DNA from: an uncultured Acetatifactor sp.
GTDB lineage: Bacteria; Bacillota; Clostridia; Lachnospirales; Lachnospiraceae
NCBI GenBank assembly: GCA_910586215.1
Contig: CAJUGH010000022.1
Location: forward strand, 1 to 64,000
DNA length: 64,000 nt
Direction of reading: 5' to 3'
The notes under the pieces are model-generated. The model worked only from the letters and a program-made list of their open reading frames with translations. It did no database searches and had not been told where the DNA came from. A program made the position numbers and the translations under genes. Below are positions 14,879 to 22,858 of this stretch, piece by piece. The first letter of the stretch is position 1, and every line of letters begins with the position of its first letter.

Positions 14879-15184
14879 ATGACACATAATATCTATCTCT
14901 ATATCCTGGTGGCAGCCGCCATGTCCTGCCTGATCCGTGTGCTTCCCCTGATTCTGATCCGGAAGAAGATCAAGAACAGGTTCCTTAGGTCCTTCCTGTT
15001 TTATGTGCCTTATGTGACACTTGCTGTCATGACATTTCCGGCCATTATCACGGCACCCCAGGCGCCCCTGGCCGGAATCCTGGCGCTGGCAGTGGGAATT
15101 GTGGCCGCCTGGAAGGGTATGAACATGATCGGAATCGCGGTACTGTGCTGCGGGGTGGTTTTTTTGTGGGAGAGATTCTTTTAA
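14879..15184 (+). CDS. azlD: AzlD-family branched-chain amino acid transport subunit
   Basis: A 101-aa integral membrane protein with three to four hydrophobic segments (YILVAAAMSCLIRVLPLILI, FLFYVPYVTLAVMTFPAII, ILALAVGIVAAWKGMNMIGI). This is the small partner of AzlC in export of branched-chain amino acids. GGGAGG precedes the ATG. Because azlC just upstream is deleted, this subunit is probably orphaned. Confidence 0.85.
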   Translation: MTHNIYLYILVAAAMSCLIRVLPLILIRKKIKNRFLRSFLFYVPYVTLAVMTFPAIITAPQAPLAGILALAVGIVAAWKGMNMIGIAVLCCGVVFLWERFF

Positions 15185-15500
15185 GAAAAGTTCAGCCAAC
15201 GCCATTCGTAAAGTCGCGCCTATGGCGCTTTTCGCTGCTTCGCAGCTCCCTTTACTCATAAATGGCTCAACTGTGTTGAGGTTGTGTTCCCTCAGTGGAA
15301 ACCGATGAATGAAAATTTGTGCAAGCACGATTTTTATTCATACGTTTTCCACTGGCTGAACTATTGGTCTAAAAGGTACTGACTGGTATGTCTGTAAAGG
15401 CAGATGTGGGATATCGGTTTGAAAGGAAACGCATTCATGTAGCGTGGTATGCCTGCAAAGGCAGGCGTGGGGTATCAGCATAAAAAAGAGAGGAGACAAA
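15185..15500. repeat. intergenic region of interspersed and tandem hairpin repeats
   Basis: No gene is visible in this gap. Bases 15385-15420 and 15446-15481 are two copies of a 36-bp element (GGTATGCCTGCAAAGGCAGG type) whose second copy folds as GCCTGC/GCAGGC. Another copy lies at 35924. Bases 15339-15362 recur at 35817-35840 with two mismatches. Bases 15198-15240 share the ACTTT-CGAATGGCG block (reverse strand) seen near 44567. Confidence 0.65.
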
Positions 15501-16244
15501 ATGGATACCATCAGAATCAACAAAGGCAGCACAAGGATGATTGCCCACAGGGGACTCAGCGGACTGGAGACAGAGAATTCCATTCCGGCTTTTGTGGCGG
15601 CGGGAAATCGCAGTTATTATGGTGTGGAGACGGATACCCACGTGACCAGGGATGGCAGGTTCCTTATCCTGCATGATGATTCCACGGGCCGCGTGGCCCA
15701 GGAGGATATCCAGGTGGAGGAATCCGACTATGGGCTTGTCCGCAGGATCCGTCTGAAGGACATATGTCACGCAGCCGGGGCAGAGCCGGTGACCCTGGAA
15801 GACCGGCAGGACCTGGTCATCCCCAGCCTGGAAGAATATATCTGTATCTGCCGGAAATACGGAAAGATCTGTGTGTTGGAACTGAAAAATGCATTCCTGC
15901 CGGAGGACATCAGACGCATGGTGGAGGAAATCCGCAGTCTGGGATACCTGGAACAGGTGGTGTTCATTTCTTTTTTCCTGGACAATATGATTTTCCTACG
16001 GGAACTTCTTCCCGGTCAGGAACTGTACTATCTGACGAACGAATACAACGCAGGAATCCGGGAAGCGCTGAAGCAGTACAGGCTGGGACTGGACGTTTAC
16101 TACAAGGCCTTGACGAAGGAAGTCGTAGAGGAACTTCACAGGGATGGCATTCCAGTGAACTGCTGGACCTGCGATAACAGGGAGGATGCAGAGCGGCTGG
16201 CAGGCTGGGGTGTGGATTTTATTACAACGAATATTCTGGAATAG
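15501..16244 (+). CDS. glycerophosphodiester phosphodiesterase
   Basis: A 247-aa GDPD-family TIM barrel. It has the signature MIAHRGLS, ENSIPAF, GVETDTHVTRDG and LILHDD, giving the catalytic His pair and Ca-binding Glu/Asp, and ends in GVDFITTNIL. It hydrolyses glycerophosphodiesters to glycerol-3-phosphate and an alcohol. There is no signal peptide, so it acts in the cytoplasm. AGAGGAG lies before the ATG. A GNAT gene follows after 51 bp and is probably cotranscribed. Confidence 0.92.
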   Translation: MDTIRINKGSTRMIAHRGLSGLETENSIPAFVAAGNRSYYGVETDTHVTRDGRFLILHDDSTGRVAQEDIQVEESDYGLVRRIRLKDICHAAGAEPVTLEDRQDLVIPSLEEYICICRKYGKICVLELKNAFLPEDIRRMVEEIRSLGYLEQVVFISFFLDNMIFLRELLPGQELYYLTNEYNAGIREALKQYRLGLDVYYKALTKEVVEELHRDGIPVNCWTCDNREDAERLAGWGVDFITTNILE

Positions 16245-16295
16245 ATTTCTGGCCATGCAAAACAAGACGGCCAACAGTAGAAAGGAGAACACCTT

Positions 16296-16862
16296 ATGAG
16301 AATACCAGAAGAAACATTTCATAGAAATGGCAGGGAAATCACCCTGCGGAACGCCTGTCCGGAGGATGCGCAGATGCTGCTGGACTATTTGAAGACCGTC
16401 ACAGGGGAGACCCGGTTCCTGATGATGGAGCCGGACGAAGTGTCCCTTACCCTGGAGCAGGAGGAAGCCTTTATCAAGGGCCACAATGACTCTGCCACCA
16501 GTCTCCTGTTACTGGCTTTTGTGGACGGGGAGTATGCGGGGAACTGCTCTTTTGAGAGCAAGGCGGGAAGCAGAAGATGCGCCCACCGGGCAGGCCTTGG
16601 CATTGCCCTGTTCCAGAAGTACACTGGCCAGGGGCTTGGCCGGATCCTGCTGGAGAAGCTGATCGGGGAAGCACAGAAGGCTGGCTATAGGCAGTTGGAA
16701 CTGACAGTGGTGGGAGGGAATCACCGGGCCCGTCACTTGTATGAAAGCCTGGGCTTCAGGGAGTGCGGCAGGATCCCGGATGCGAACAGGTATGATGATG
16801 GCGCCTATGCGGATGACATTCTTATGGTGAGGAAGGGGTTAGCGGATGACAGGGGAAAATGA
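16296..16862 (+). CDS. GNAT-family N-acetyltransferase
   Basis: A 188-aa RimJ/RimL-like acetyltransferase. HRAGLGIALFQKYTGQGLGRILLEKLI is the CoA-binding core, followed by YRQLELTVVGGNHRARHLYESLGF. AAAGGAG sits upstream. Target unknown. Its last codons overlap the start of the small frame at 16846, so the two are translationally coupled. It resembles the protein at 13704 in layout and is probably a paralogue. Confidence 0.87.
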   Translation: MRIPEETFHRNGREITLRNACPEDAQMLLDYLKTVTGETRFLMMEPDEVSLTLEQEEAFIKGHNDSATSLLLLAFVDGEYAGNCSFESKAGSRRCAHRAGLGIALFQKYTGQGLGRILLEKLIGEAQKAGYRQLELTVVGGNHRARHLYESLGFRECGRIPDANRYDDGAYADDILMVRKGLADDRGK

Positions 16863-17049
16863 GATAGAACAGGAAAAGTCAGGCCAGACCCGCCTGGAGG
16901 CCTTCGAGAAGATGCTTTCTGCCGTACAGCAGAATTACCAGGACACCCTGGACAAAATGGAGCAGTTGAAGAACCTTTTTTCATTCATAAAAACCTGCAC
17001 CGCCCGGGTGGGTTCCGCTTGTCATTTCCAATGCGCTATGGTACCATAA
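16846..17049 (+). CDS. small protein, probably a truncated member of a short helical family
   Basis: A 67-aa frame, MTGENEIEQEKSGQTRLEAF…, with the amphipathic segment LSAVQQNYQDTLDKMEQLKN. GGAAGGGG lies 7 bp before the ATG, which overlaps the end of the GNAT gene by 17 bp. I recall small Lachnospiraceae proteins that start this way and continue another 30 residues. Here the reading changes after LKN to a Cys-rich tail without helical pattern, so a deletion or frameshift near 16972 is likely. Confidence 0.45.
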   Translation: MTGENEIEQEKSGQTRLEAFEKMLSAVQQNYQDTLDKMEQLKNLFSFIKTCTARVGSACHFQCAMVP

Positions 17050-17195
17050 ATGTATTATGGAGAGGGCTGGAAAGGGCGTGGGAAGCGGGGTGGAAGAAAG
17101 CAGAATGCTGTCTACTGGCAGAAGAAAAATTGACCTTTTGACCCTGGTATCATCCAATTGCGGTAGTATATGTAAGAAAAACACGGAGGTATCAA

Positions 17196-18350
17196 ATGGC
17201 AGTAGTAGAAGTCGTAAAATACAGCGGAGGTCCCGACCTGCTGGCGTGGAAGTATCCAAGGGAAGACCTGGGAACCTGGACACAACTGATCGTGAACGAA
17301 TCCCAGGAGGCAGTCCTGTTCAAGGACGGGAAGGCCCTGGACGTGTTTGGAAGCGGCAGGTATACCCTGTCCACGAAAAATATCCCTATCTTGAACAAGA
17401 TCATCAATCTGCCTTTTGGCGGCGAGTCCCCTTTTGCGGCAGAGGTCTGGTTCGTGAACCGGCTGTATACCCTGGATGTGAAGTGGGGCACCCCTTCCCC
17501 GGTGCAGATGCAGGATCCACGCTACCAGATCTTCGTCCCCATCCGGGCCAACGGCGTGTTCGGCATCCAGGTGGAGGATGCGAGGCAGTTTTTGGTAAAA
17601 CTGGTGGGAACCATGCCGTCCTTTGACAGGGCCATGCTGGTGAACTATTTCCGGGGGCTGTATGTGACCAAAGTGAAGGACGCCCTCTCTTCCTACCTGC
17701 TGAAGCGGCAGGTCAGCATTCTGGAGATCAATGCTTACATAGATGAATTGTCGGGCCATATGAAGGAGCGGATCGAGCCGCTGATGGCAGAGTATGGCAT
17801 CAAGCTGGTGAATTTCTATGTGAATGAGATCAGTGTCCCGGAGGATGACCCTTCTGTGAAGAAGCTGAAGGATGCCCTGGCCAAGAAAGCAGAGATGAAT
17901 ATTATTGGATACAATTACCAGCAGGAGAGAACCTTTGACACCCTGGAAGGTGCTGCCACGAACCCTGGTTCTGCTGGTGCCACGTTCCTGGGCGCAGGAA
18001 TCGGGGCCGGTATGGGACTGGGCATGGGCGGCGCCTTCGGATCTGCCTTCGGGGAGATCAGCAAGGCCCTGGGCACAGGCGAAGCAGGCAGGGAAGATGC
18101 ACAGGAGGCTTCCGGCCAGGAGACTTCCCGGCGGCAGACGGAGGAAGGGGCGGCCCTGGATTCCTATACACAAATGTCTTCCACCCAGGGGGGAACCCTG
18201 CGCACATGCCCCGGCTGCGGCAGCAGGATACCGGAGAAGGTAAAGTTCTGTCCGGAGTGCGGGACGCCTATGGCCAGGAAATGCCCCAGGTGCGGGATGG
18301 CCATAGAGGGGACTTCCCGGTTCTGCCCGGAGTGTGGGGAGAAGCTCTGA
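17196..18350 (+). CDS. SPFH-domain protein with C-terminal double zinc ribbon (YdjI-like)
   Basis: A 384-aa protein. The SPFH/band-7-like domain spans about residues 20-240 (VNESQEAVLFKDGKALDVFGSGRYTLSTKNIP, then FYVNEISVPEDDPSVKKL). A Gly-rich low-complexity stretch of the type seen in amyloid-like or membrane-associated linkers follows (GAGIGAGMGLGMGG, about 265-285). Two zinc ribbons end the protein (CPGCGSRIPEKVKFCPECG and CPRCGMAIEGTSRFCPECG). B. subtilis YdjI has the same plan and helps recruit proteins to stressed membrane. ACGGAGG lies before the ATG. The next gene also carries a zinc ribbon, so they may work together. Confidence 0.88.
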   Translation: MAVVEVVKYSGGPDLLAWKYPREDLGTWTQLIVNESQEAVLFKDGKALDVFGSGRYTLSTKNIPILNKIINLPFGGESPFAAEVWFVNRLYTLDVKWGTPSPVQMQDPRYQIFVPIRANGVFGIQVEDARQFLVKLVGTMPSFDRAMLVNYFRGLYVTKVKDALSSYLLKRQVSILEINAYIDELSGHMKERIEPLMAEYGIKLVNFYVNEISVPEDDPSVKKLKDALAKKAEMNIIGYNYQQERTFDTLEGAATNPGSAGATFLGAGIGAGMGLGMGGAFGSAFGEISKALGTGEAGREDAQEASGQETSRRQTEEGAALDSYTQMSSTQGGTLRTCPGCGSRIPEKVKFCPECGTPMARKCPRCGMAIEGTSRFCPECGEKL

Positions 18351-18376
18351 GGGATTTCGGAAGAAACAAGTTAAAC

Positions 18377-18410
18377 CGTAACAGTTTGGTGCCCTAACGG
18401 AACTGTTACG
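18377..18410 (+). terminator. stem-loop after the SPFH gene
   Basis: CGTAACAGTT (18377-18386) and AACTGTTACG (18401-18410) make a perfect 10-bp stem with a 14-nt loop, 26 bp after the stop. No strong U tract follows, so termination may be partial. Confidence 0.5.
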
Positions 18411-18416
18411 TCAAGT

Positions 18417-18598
18417 CACATACCCCGCTGCAAGCAACGAGGTATGTGTTCTACGCTACGCTTCGGTCGGTGCTGAGCATGTGCCACTAGCACTACGCAC
18501 CCCTCGCGGCATTCGCAAAGTCAGCTTGCTGACTTTGTGCTCGTGCAAGCAGCGGCACAAAGTCAACCTTGCCTACTTGGCTCATTGCTCGCGGGAAT
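18417..18598. repeat. interspersed hairpin repeat element, reverse orientation
   Basis: The element contains CACATACC/GGTATGTG (18417-18424/18441-18448), the 16-mer CCCTCGCGGCATTCGC (18501-18516), a palindrome AAAGTCAGC/GCTGACTTT (18517-18536) and a 27-bp block at 18572-18598. The same blocks occur in opposite orientation at 44294-44382, with 16 of 16 and 25 of 27 bases identical. This marks an intergenic repeat family. Confidence 0.8.
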
Positions 18599-18637
18599 TA
18601 CGAGGATACAACATCTATGGGGATGGCAGGAGACAAT

Positions 18638-20548
18638 ATGAAGATTACGGAGAGAAAATGTCCCACATGCGGCGGGGTCTTGAAGATAGATGCCGGCCAG
18701 AAGGTAGTCCAGTGTGAGTACTGTGGCAACGAGTATACGGTGGACACGGAGCCTGAGCAGCAGAAACCGGAGGGACCAAAACGCCCCCAATGGGAGATGG
18801 CGGGACCGGACCGGACTCCGGAACCGGAGACCTCCAGGGCAGGCAGGATCGCCATAGCATTGTTTGTCCTGTGTGTGGTCATACTGGCCGGGGTAGGAGT
18901 CTACCGGAAAGCCCGGGAGGAACAGGCAGACAGGTGGAAGGAGGACCAGTGGGCCTCCATAGAGTCTGACGCAGAAGAATGGAAACGCCAGAACCAGGTC
19001 TATGAGGCGGGGAACCAGCACAGGGAAGAGGAAGGCGCCCTTTCCGGGATGCTGGGTGGTACGGTGGCAGTGGCTTTTGGCAAGGATGCTGCCAGTGTGA
19101 CGGCAGAAGAACTTGCCCGGATCCAGTGGATTGGGGACAAATGGGATACGGATCACAAATACATGGGATATAGCTTTGAAAATCCCATGGAGAATCCGGA
19201 TGCGGAACTTACCTGGGTTACGTTCCCTTACGAGACGGATACCGGGTACGGCAGTCTGTACCTGTGCAGCGGGCTGAAGGTGCTGGACACCAGGCAGCCC
19301 CTTTCCCAATGTAATTTAAGAGGCATCTTACTGGAGAATCTGAGTGCCCCCCTGCGATCCCTGGAAGAGGCCGCAGAAGCGGTGGATGACCCTGGCACCA
19401 TACGGAAGCTTTCCTTGAGCAGCCAGATAGAGGATATGGAGAATCTGGCGCTGTTCCCGAACCTGGAGATCCTGTCCATCAATGCCAGGGAACTACAGAA
19501 CATAGACCAGGTGGTAGCCCTGGGCTCCCTGCGTTCCCTCACCATTGAGAATGGGGATTCCCTAAGCGACTTCTCGGTATTTGCCGCCATGGGTTCCCTG
19601 GAGGAACTTTCCATTGAGTCAGAGAACCTGAAATCCCTGGAATTCCTGAAAAGGATGCCCCAGTTGAAATCCCTGTCCCTGTCTGACGGGAAGCTTCTGG
19701 ACCTTAACGGGCTCGAAACCCTGGCAGGCTTGGAAAAGCTCACTGTTACGAATTGCGGGGAATTGCAGGACATGGAGGGGGTGACGGCCCTCACCGGACT
19801 GAAGGAACTGCACCTGGAGAAGCCTTACGGCTGTGCGGAGCCTTCCCTGGCAGGTCTTACCTCCTTGAAAAGCCTTACCTTGGAATACTTTGATGACTGT
19901 ACGTTCCTGTCCAGCCTGACGGAACTGGAATCCCTGACCCTGCAGGGCAGTGACCTGTCATCCGGGGTGGACCTGTCGGGGCTGACGCAGCTCAAACGGC
20001 TGGTCTGCACCAGCCGGGCCAGCGATACGGACCTGTCCTTTGTCCAGAAGCTTTCTTCCTTGGAATCCGTGGATCTGGGCGGCATGGGGACATATGATGA
20101 CATCTCCGGCATCTTCGCCCTGCCCAACTTAAAGGAACTGATCCTGAACGGGATGGAGTGCGAGATTGCATTTGACAAGGTGGCAGAGAATACTACCTTG
20201 GAATCCCTGGAGATGGCGGGAGTAAAGCTCTATGAGAATGTGAAGGTATCCGGCGGGGGCGGGATCGTCTATGTGGACTGGGATGACGTGTTCCTGGCAG
20301 ACCACCTGGACTTCTTCCAGAAGTTTCCCAACCTGCGCAGGCTGGGTGTGGCAGACAATGAGATCAAGGACCTGGAATTTGCAGGGAGCCTTATGAAACT
20401 GGAAGAGATCGATTTGTCGGACAATTATGTGACGGACCTGCGTCCCCTTGCGTCCCTTCCGGCCCTGCGGCTGGTAGACTGTAAAGGGAATCCCATCAGC
20501 AACCTGCGGGTCCTGGATGATACAGAGGTACACGTGGTCAGCGAATAA
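18638..20548 (+). CDS. zinc-ribbon, transmembrane, leucine-rich-repeat protein
   Basis: A 636-aa protein. An N-terminal zinc ribbon (CPTCGG…CEYCG, residues 6-27) is followed by one membrane helix (IAIALFVLCVVILAGVGVY, about 72-90), then a charged linker. From about residue 235 onward at least a dozen leucine-rich repeats of 20-23 residues appear (FPNLEILSINARELQNI, LTGLKELHLEK, SLESVDLGGMGTYDDI). The LRR part should lie outside the membrane and bind protein. AGGAG 5 bp before the ATG at 18638 fixes the start. It follows an SPFH/zinc-ribbon gene and precedes a small membrane protein; the three may form one envelope module. Confidence 0.82.
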   Translation: MKITERKCPTCGGVLKIDAGQKVVQCEYCGNEYTVDTEPEQQKPEGPKRPQWEMAGPDRTPEPETSRAGRIAIALFVLCVVILAGVGVYRKAREEQADRWKEDQWASIESDAEEWKRQNQVYEAGNQHREEEGALSGMLGGTVAVAFGKDAASVTAEELARIQWIGDKWDTDHKYMGYSFENPMENPDAELTWVTFPYETDTGYGSLYLCSGLKVLDTRQPLSQCNLRGILLENLSAPLRSLEEAAEAVDDPGTIRKLSLSSQIEDMENLALFPNLEILSINARELQNIDQVVALGSLRSLTIENGDSLSDFSVFAAMGSLEELSIESENLKSLEFLKRMPQLKSLSLSDGKLLDLNGLETLAGLEKLTVTNCGELQDMEGVTALTGLKELHLEKPYGCAEPSLAGLTSLKSLTLEYFDDCTFLSSLTELESLTLQGSDLSSGVDLSGLTQLKRLVCTSRASDTDLSFVQKLSSLESVDLGGMGTYDDISGIFALPNLKELILNGMECEIAFDKVAENTTLESLEMAGVKLYENVKVSGGGGIVYVDWDDVFLADHLDFFQKFPNLRRLGVADNEIKDLEFAGSLMKLEEIDLSDNYVTDLRPLASLPALRLVDCKGNPISNLRVLDDTEVHVVSE

Positions 20549-20680
20549 GTCAGCAAGGGAAATAGAAATGATTAGCCTGTAAAGGACAGGAGGAAAGCGG
20601 AAACAGTAACCATATCCATAGGAAAGTATAAGCGTAGAAATAGAAACGCTGAAATGAATACGAAAAGGAGACGGATATTT

Positions 20681-21469
20681 ATGAAAATGGAGATGACAAA
20701 GAATCTTCGGAAGAGTGTGGAGAAGAACGGCAGTATGCTGAAGGCATACCGCGGCCAGGGGGGCGGCGGCCAGGGGGTAGCGGCAGGGGGCTATGTGCTG
20801 CTGGGCTTCGGTATTTTCCTGGGACTGCTTGCCTTGATTGGCAGTGCACTGGCGGGATTGATTGTGTTCTTGATCTTCGGCGGACCGGGTCTGCTGCTGG
20901 TTCTCCTGGGCCGGTCCAAGCATAAGAAGCGCATGGCCAATTACCTGGAATTCTACCAGCAGCAGACAGGGTATACCCTGGAGGAACTGCAGGAGGCAGA
21001 CCGGGAACTGATGGGACCGGATGCCGTGATGATCGGCTGTGCCACGGACAGGTCCAGTGGCACAACGGAAATCGTGTTTATTATTACAGAACATTATTTC
21101 CTGTCAGCCTGGCCGGTGCAGGGTGCCTATCTGCGCAAGATAGAGGATATTGTGGCAGCTTTTTATTCCGGCAGCATTCCCGGGATCGGAGGCTGCAGGC
21201 AGAACCTGTTCCTTATCTCCAGGCAGGAGATCCGGAAGGAAGGGGTGAAGAATCCTTTTGATGGCGGACAGTACGAGGGCTTTGAGAACGCGATCCTCAC
21301 CCGGCAGAAACACTGCCGGGAGGTCTGCAATGAAGCGTTGGACGAACTGATGGACAGGGCGCCGGGCCTTATCACAAGTCAATATATCGCTGTAAAGGGA
21401 GTCAAGTACAACCTGCTTTCCATGGATAACTGGAAGAAGGACTGGGAAGTGATACTGGAGGGAGTATAA
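20681..21469 (+). CDS. membrane protein of unknown function
   Basis: A 262-aa protein with a Gly-rich N-terminus (RGQGGGGQG) and two adjacent hydrophobic segments (YVLLGFGIFLGLLALIGSAL, GLIVFLIFGGPGLLLVLLG). A soluble C-terminal domain of about 170 residues ends LSMDNWKKDWEVILEGV. No family recognised. AAGGAG lies 10 bp before the ATG. Its stop is immediately followed by the fucosidase start (2-bp gap), so those two are cotranscribed. Confidence 0.7.
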   Translation: MKMEMTKNLRKSVEKNGSMLKAYRGQGGGGQGVAAGGYVLLGFGIFLGLLALIGSALAGLIVFLIFGGPGLLLVLLGRSKHKKRMANYLEFYQQQTGYTLEELQEADRELMGPDAVMIGCATDRSSGTTEIVFIITEHYFLSAWPVQGAYLRKIEDIVAAFYSGSIPGIGGCRQNLFLISRQEIRKEGVKNPFDGGQYEGFENAILTRQKHCREVCNEALDELMDRAPGLITSQYIAVKGVKYNLLSMDNWKKDWEVILEGV

Positions 21470-21471
21470 TC

Positions 21472-22704
21472 ATGATTGTAAAACCATACATTAAAGACTT
21501 TGAGAAACTGGGCTTTGGCATGTTCGTACATTTCGGACTGTACAGTGTCCTGGGAAAAGGGGAATGGGCCCTGGAATGCCTTAAGGTACCGGCAGAGGAA
21601 TATGCCCTCCTGCCGGGTAGGTTCAACCCGAAGCCGGAATGGGCCAGGGAACTTGCGGCGGCTGCCAGGGGGGCCGGTTGCAGGTATATCACGCTGACCA
21701 CAAGGCACCACGAGGGCTTTTCCCTATATGACACAAAGGGACTGAGTACTTATGATGCCATCCACGCTGCCTGTGGCAGGGACCTGGTCCGGGAGTTCGT
21801 GGAGGCCTGCAGGGAGCAGGGGATCCTCCCTTTCTTCTACCATACCCTGCTGGACTGGCATGAGGAGTCCTATCGGACGGATTTTCCGGCGTACCTACAG
21901 TACCTGCGGGACAGCGTGGAACTTCTGTGTACAAACTATGGGAAGATCGGTGGCATCTGGTTCGATGGCATGTGGGACAAGCCGGATGCCGACTGGGAGG
22001 AGGACGCCCTCTATGGCATGATCCGCAGCCACCAGCCGGAGGCCATGATCATCAACAATACGGGTCTGTCTGCCAGGGGTGAACTGGGGCATATTGAACT
22101 GGACAGTGTCACCTTCGAACGGGGCAAGCCCCAGCCCTTGAATTTTGAGGGAGTGCCCAAATACGTGGCCAGTGAAATGTGCGAGATCTTTGCCGACCAC
22201 TGGGGCTATGCCAGGGAGGACCTGGACTACCATTCCCCGGCCCAGATGATCCAGGAACTGGCAGAATGCCGCAGGTATGGTGCCAATATGCTGCTAAATG
22301 TAGGACCCATGGGGGATGGTTCCTTGCGGCCCATGGATGCCGCCACCCTGGGGATCGTAGGAGAGTGGGTAGACTACTATGAGGAGGCCATCCGTGCGCC
22401 CCGGCCGTCCGGCATTCCGGTGAAAAACAAGGAGGAGGACTTCCTGCTTAAGGACGGGAACAACTACTATCTCTTCTGCTTCCGGCTTCCCATGCGGGCA
22501 GATGCCAATGTGGCCCAGAACGAAGAGGCAGATTTCTCCGACCAGTTTGAACTGGAAGACAAGATTACCGCCATCACCTGGATGGACAATGGGGAGACGG
22601 TAGCCTATGAGCAGGCGGGCAGTCAGGTGACAGTACATACGGTGCCTTTTTCCTATGGTCGCAACCTGGTGGTCCGGGTGGCGAAGATTGTATCCGGACA
22701 ATAG
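21472..22704 (+). CDS. alpha-L-fucosidase, GH29
   Basis: A 410-aa glycoside hydrolase. FGMFVHFGLYS and RYITLTTRHHEGFSLYD are family marks, and GGIWFDGMWDK carries the nucleophile Asp. ANMLLNVGPMGDG closes the barrel, followed by a short beta domain. No signal peptide, so it acts on imported fucosides from mucin or host glycans. The start is 2 bp after the previous stop, with GGAGGG inside the preceding gene. It is shorter than the usual 440-500 aa but appears complete. Confidence 0.9.
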   Translation: MIVKPYIKDFEKLGFGMFVHFGLYSVLGKGEWALECLKVPAEEYALLPGRFNPKPEWARELAAAARGAGCRYITLTTRHHEGFSLYDTKGLSTYDAIHAACGRDLVREFVEACREQGILPFFYHTLLDWHEESYRTDFPAYLQYLRDSVELLCTNYGKIGGIWFDGMWDKPDADWEEDALYGMIRSHQPEAMIINNTGLSARGELGHIELDSVTFERGKPQPLNFEGVPKYVASEMCEIFADHWGYAREDLDYHSPAQMIQELAECRRYGANMLLNVGPMGDGSLRPMDAATLGIVGEWVDYYEEAIRAPRPSGIPVKNKEEDFLLKDGNNYYLFCFRLPMRADANVAQNEEADFSDQFELEDKITAITWMDNGETVAYEQAGSQVTVHTVPFSYGRNLVVRVAKIVSGQ

Positions 22705-22858
22705 GCAGGGAGGATTTCTCCTGTCTGTGCGGGCATAAAGCCATATTGCATGACCTGCAATAGAACACAAAAGGAATGCGGTTGTCATGAACCGGAAACG
22801 GGATTGGCAGATGTTACGGGAATGATGGCTGGTCCAGAGCAAAAAAGGAGGGCACACC

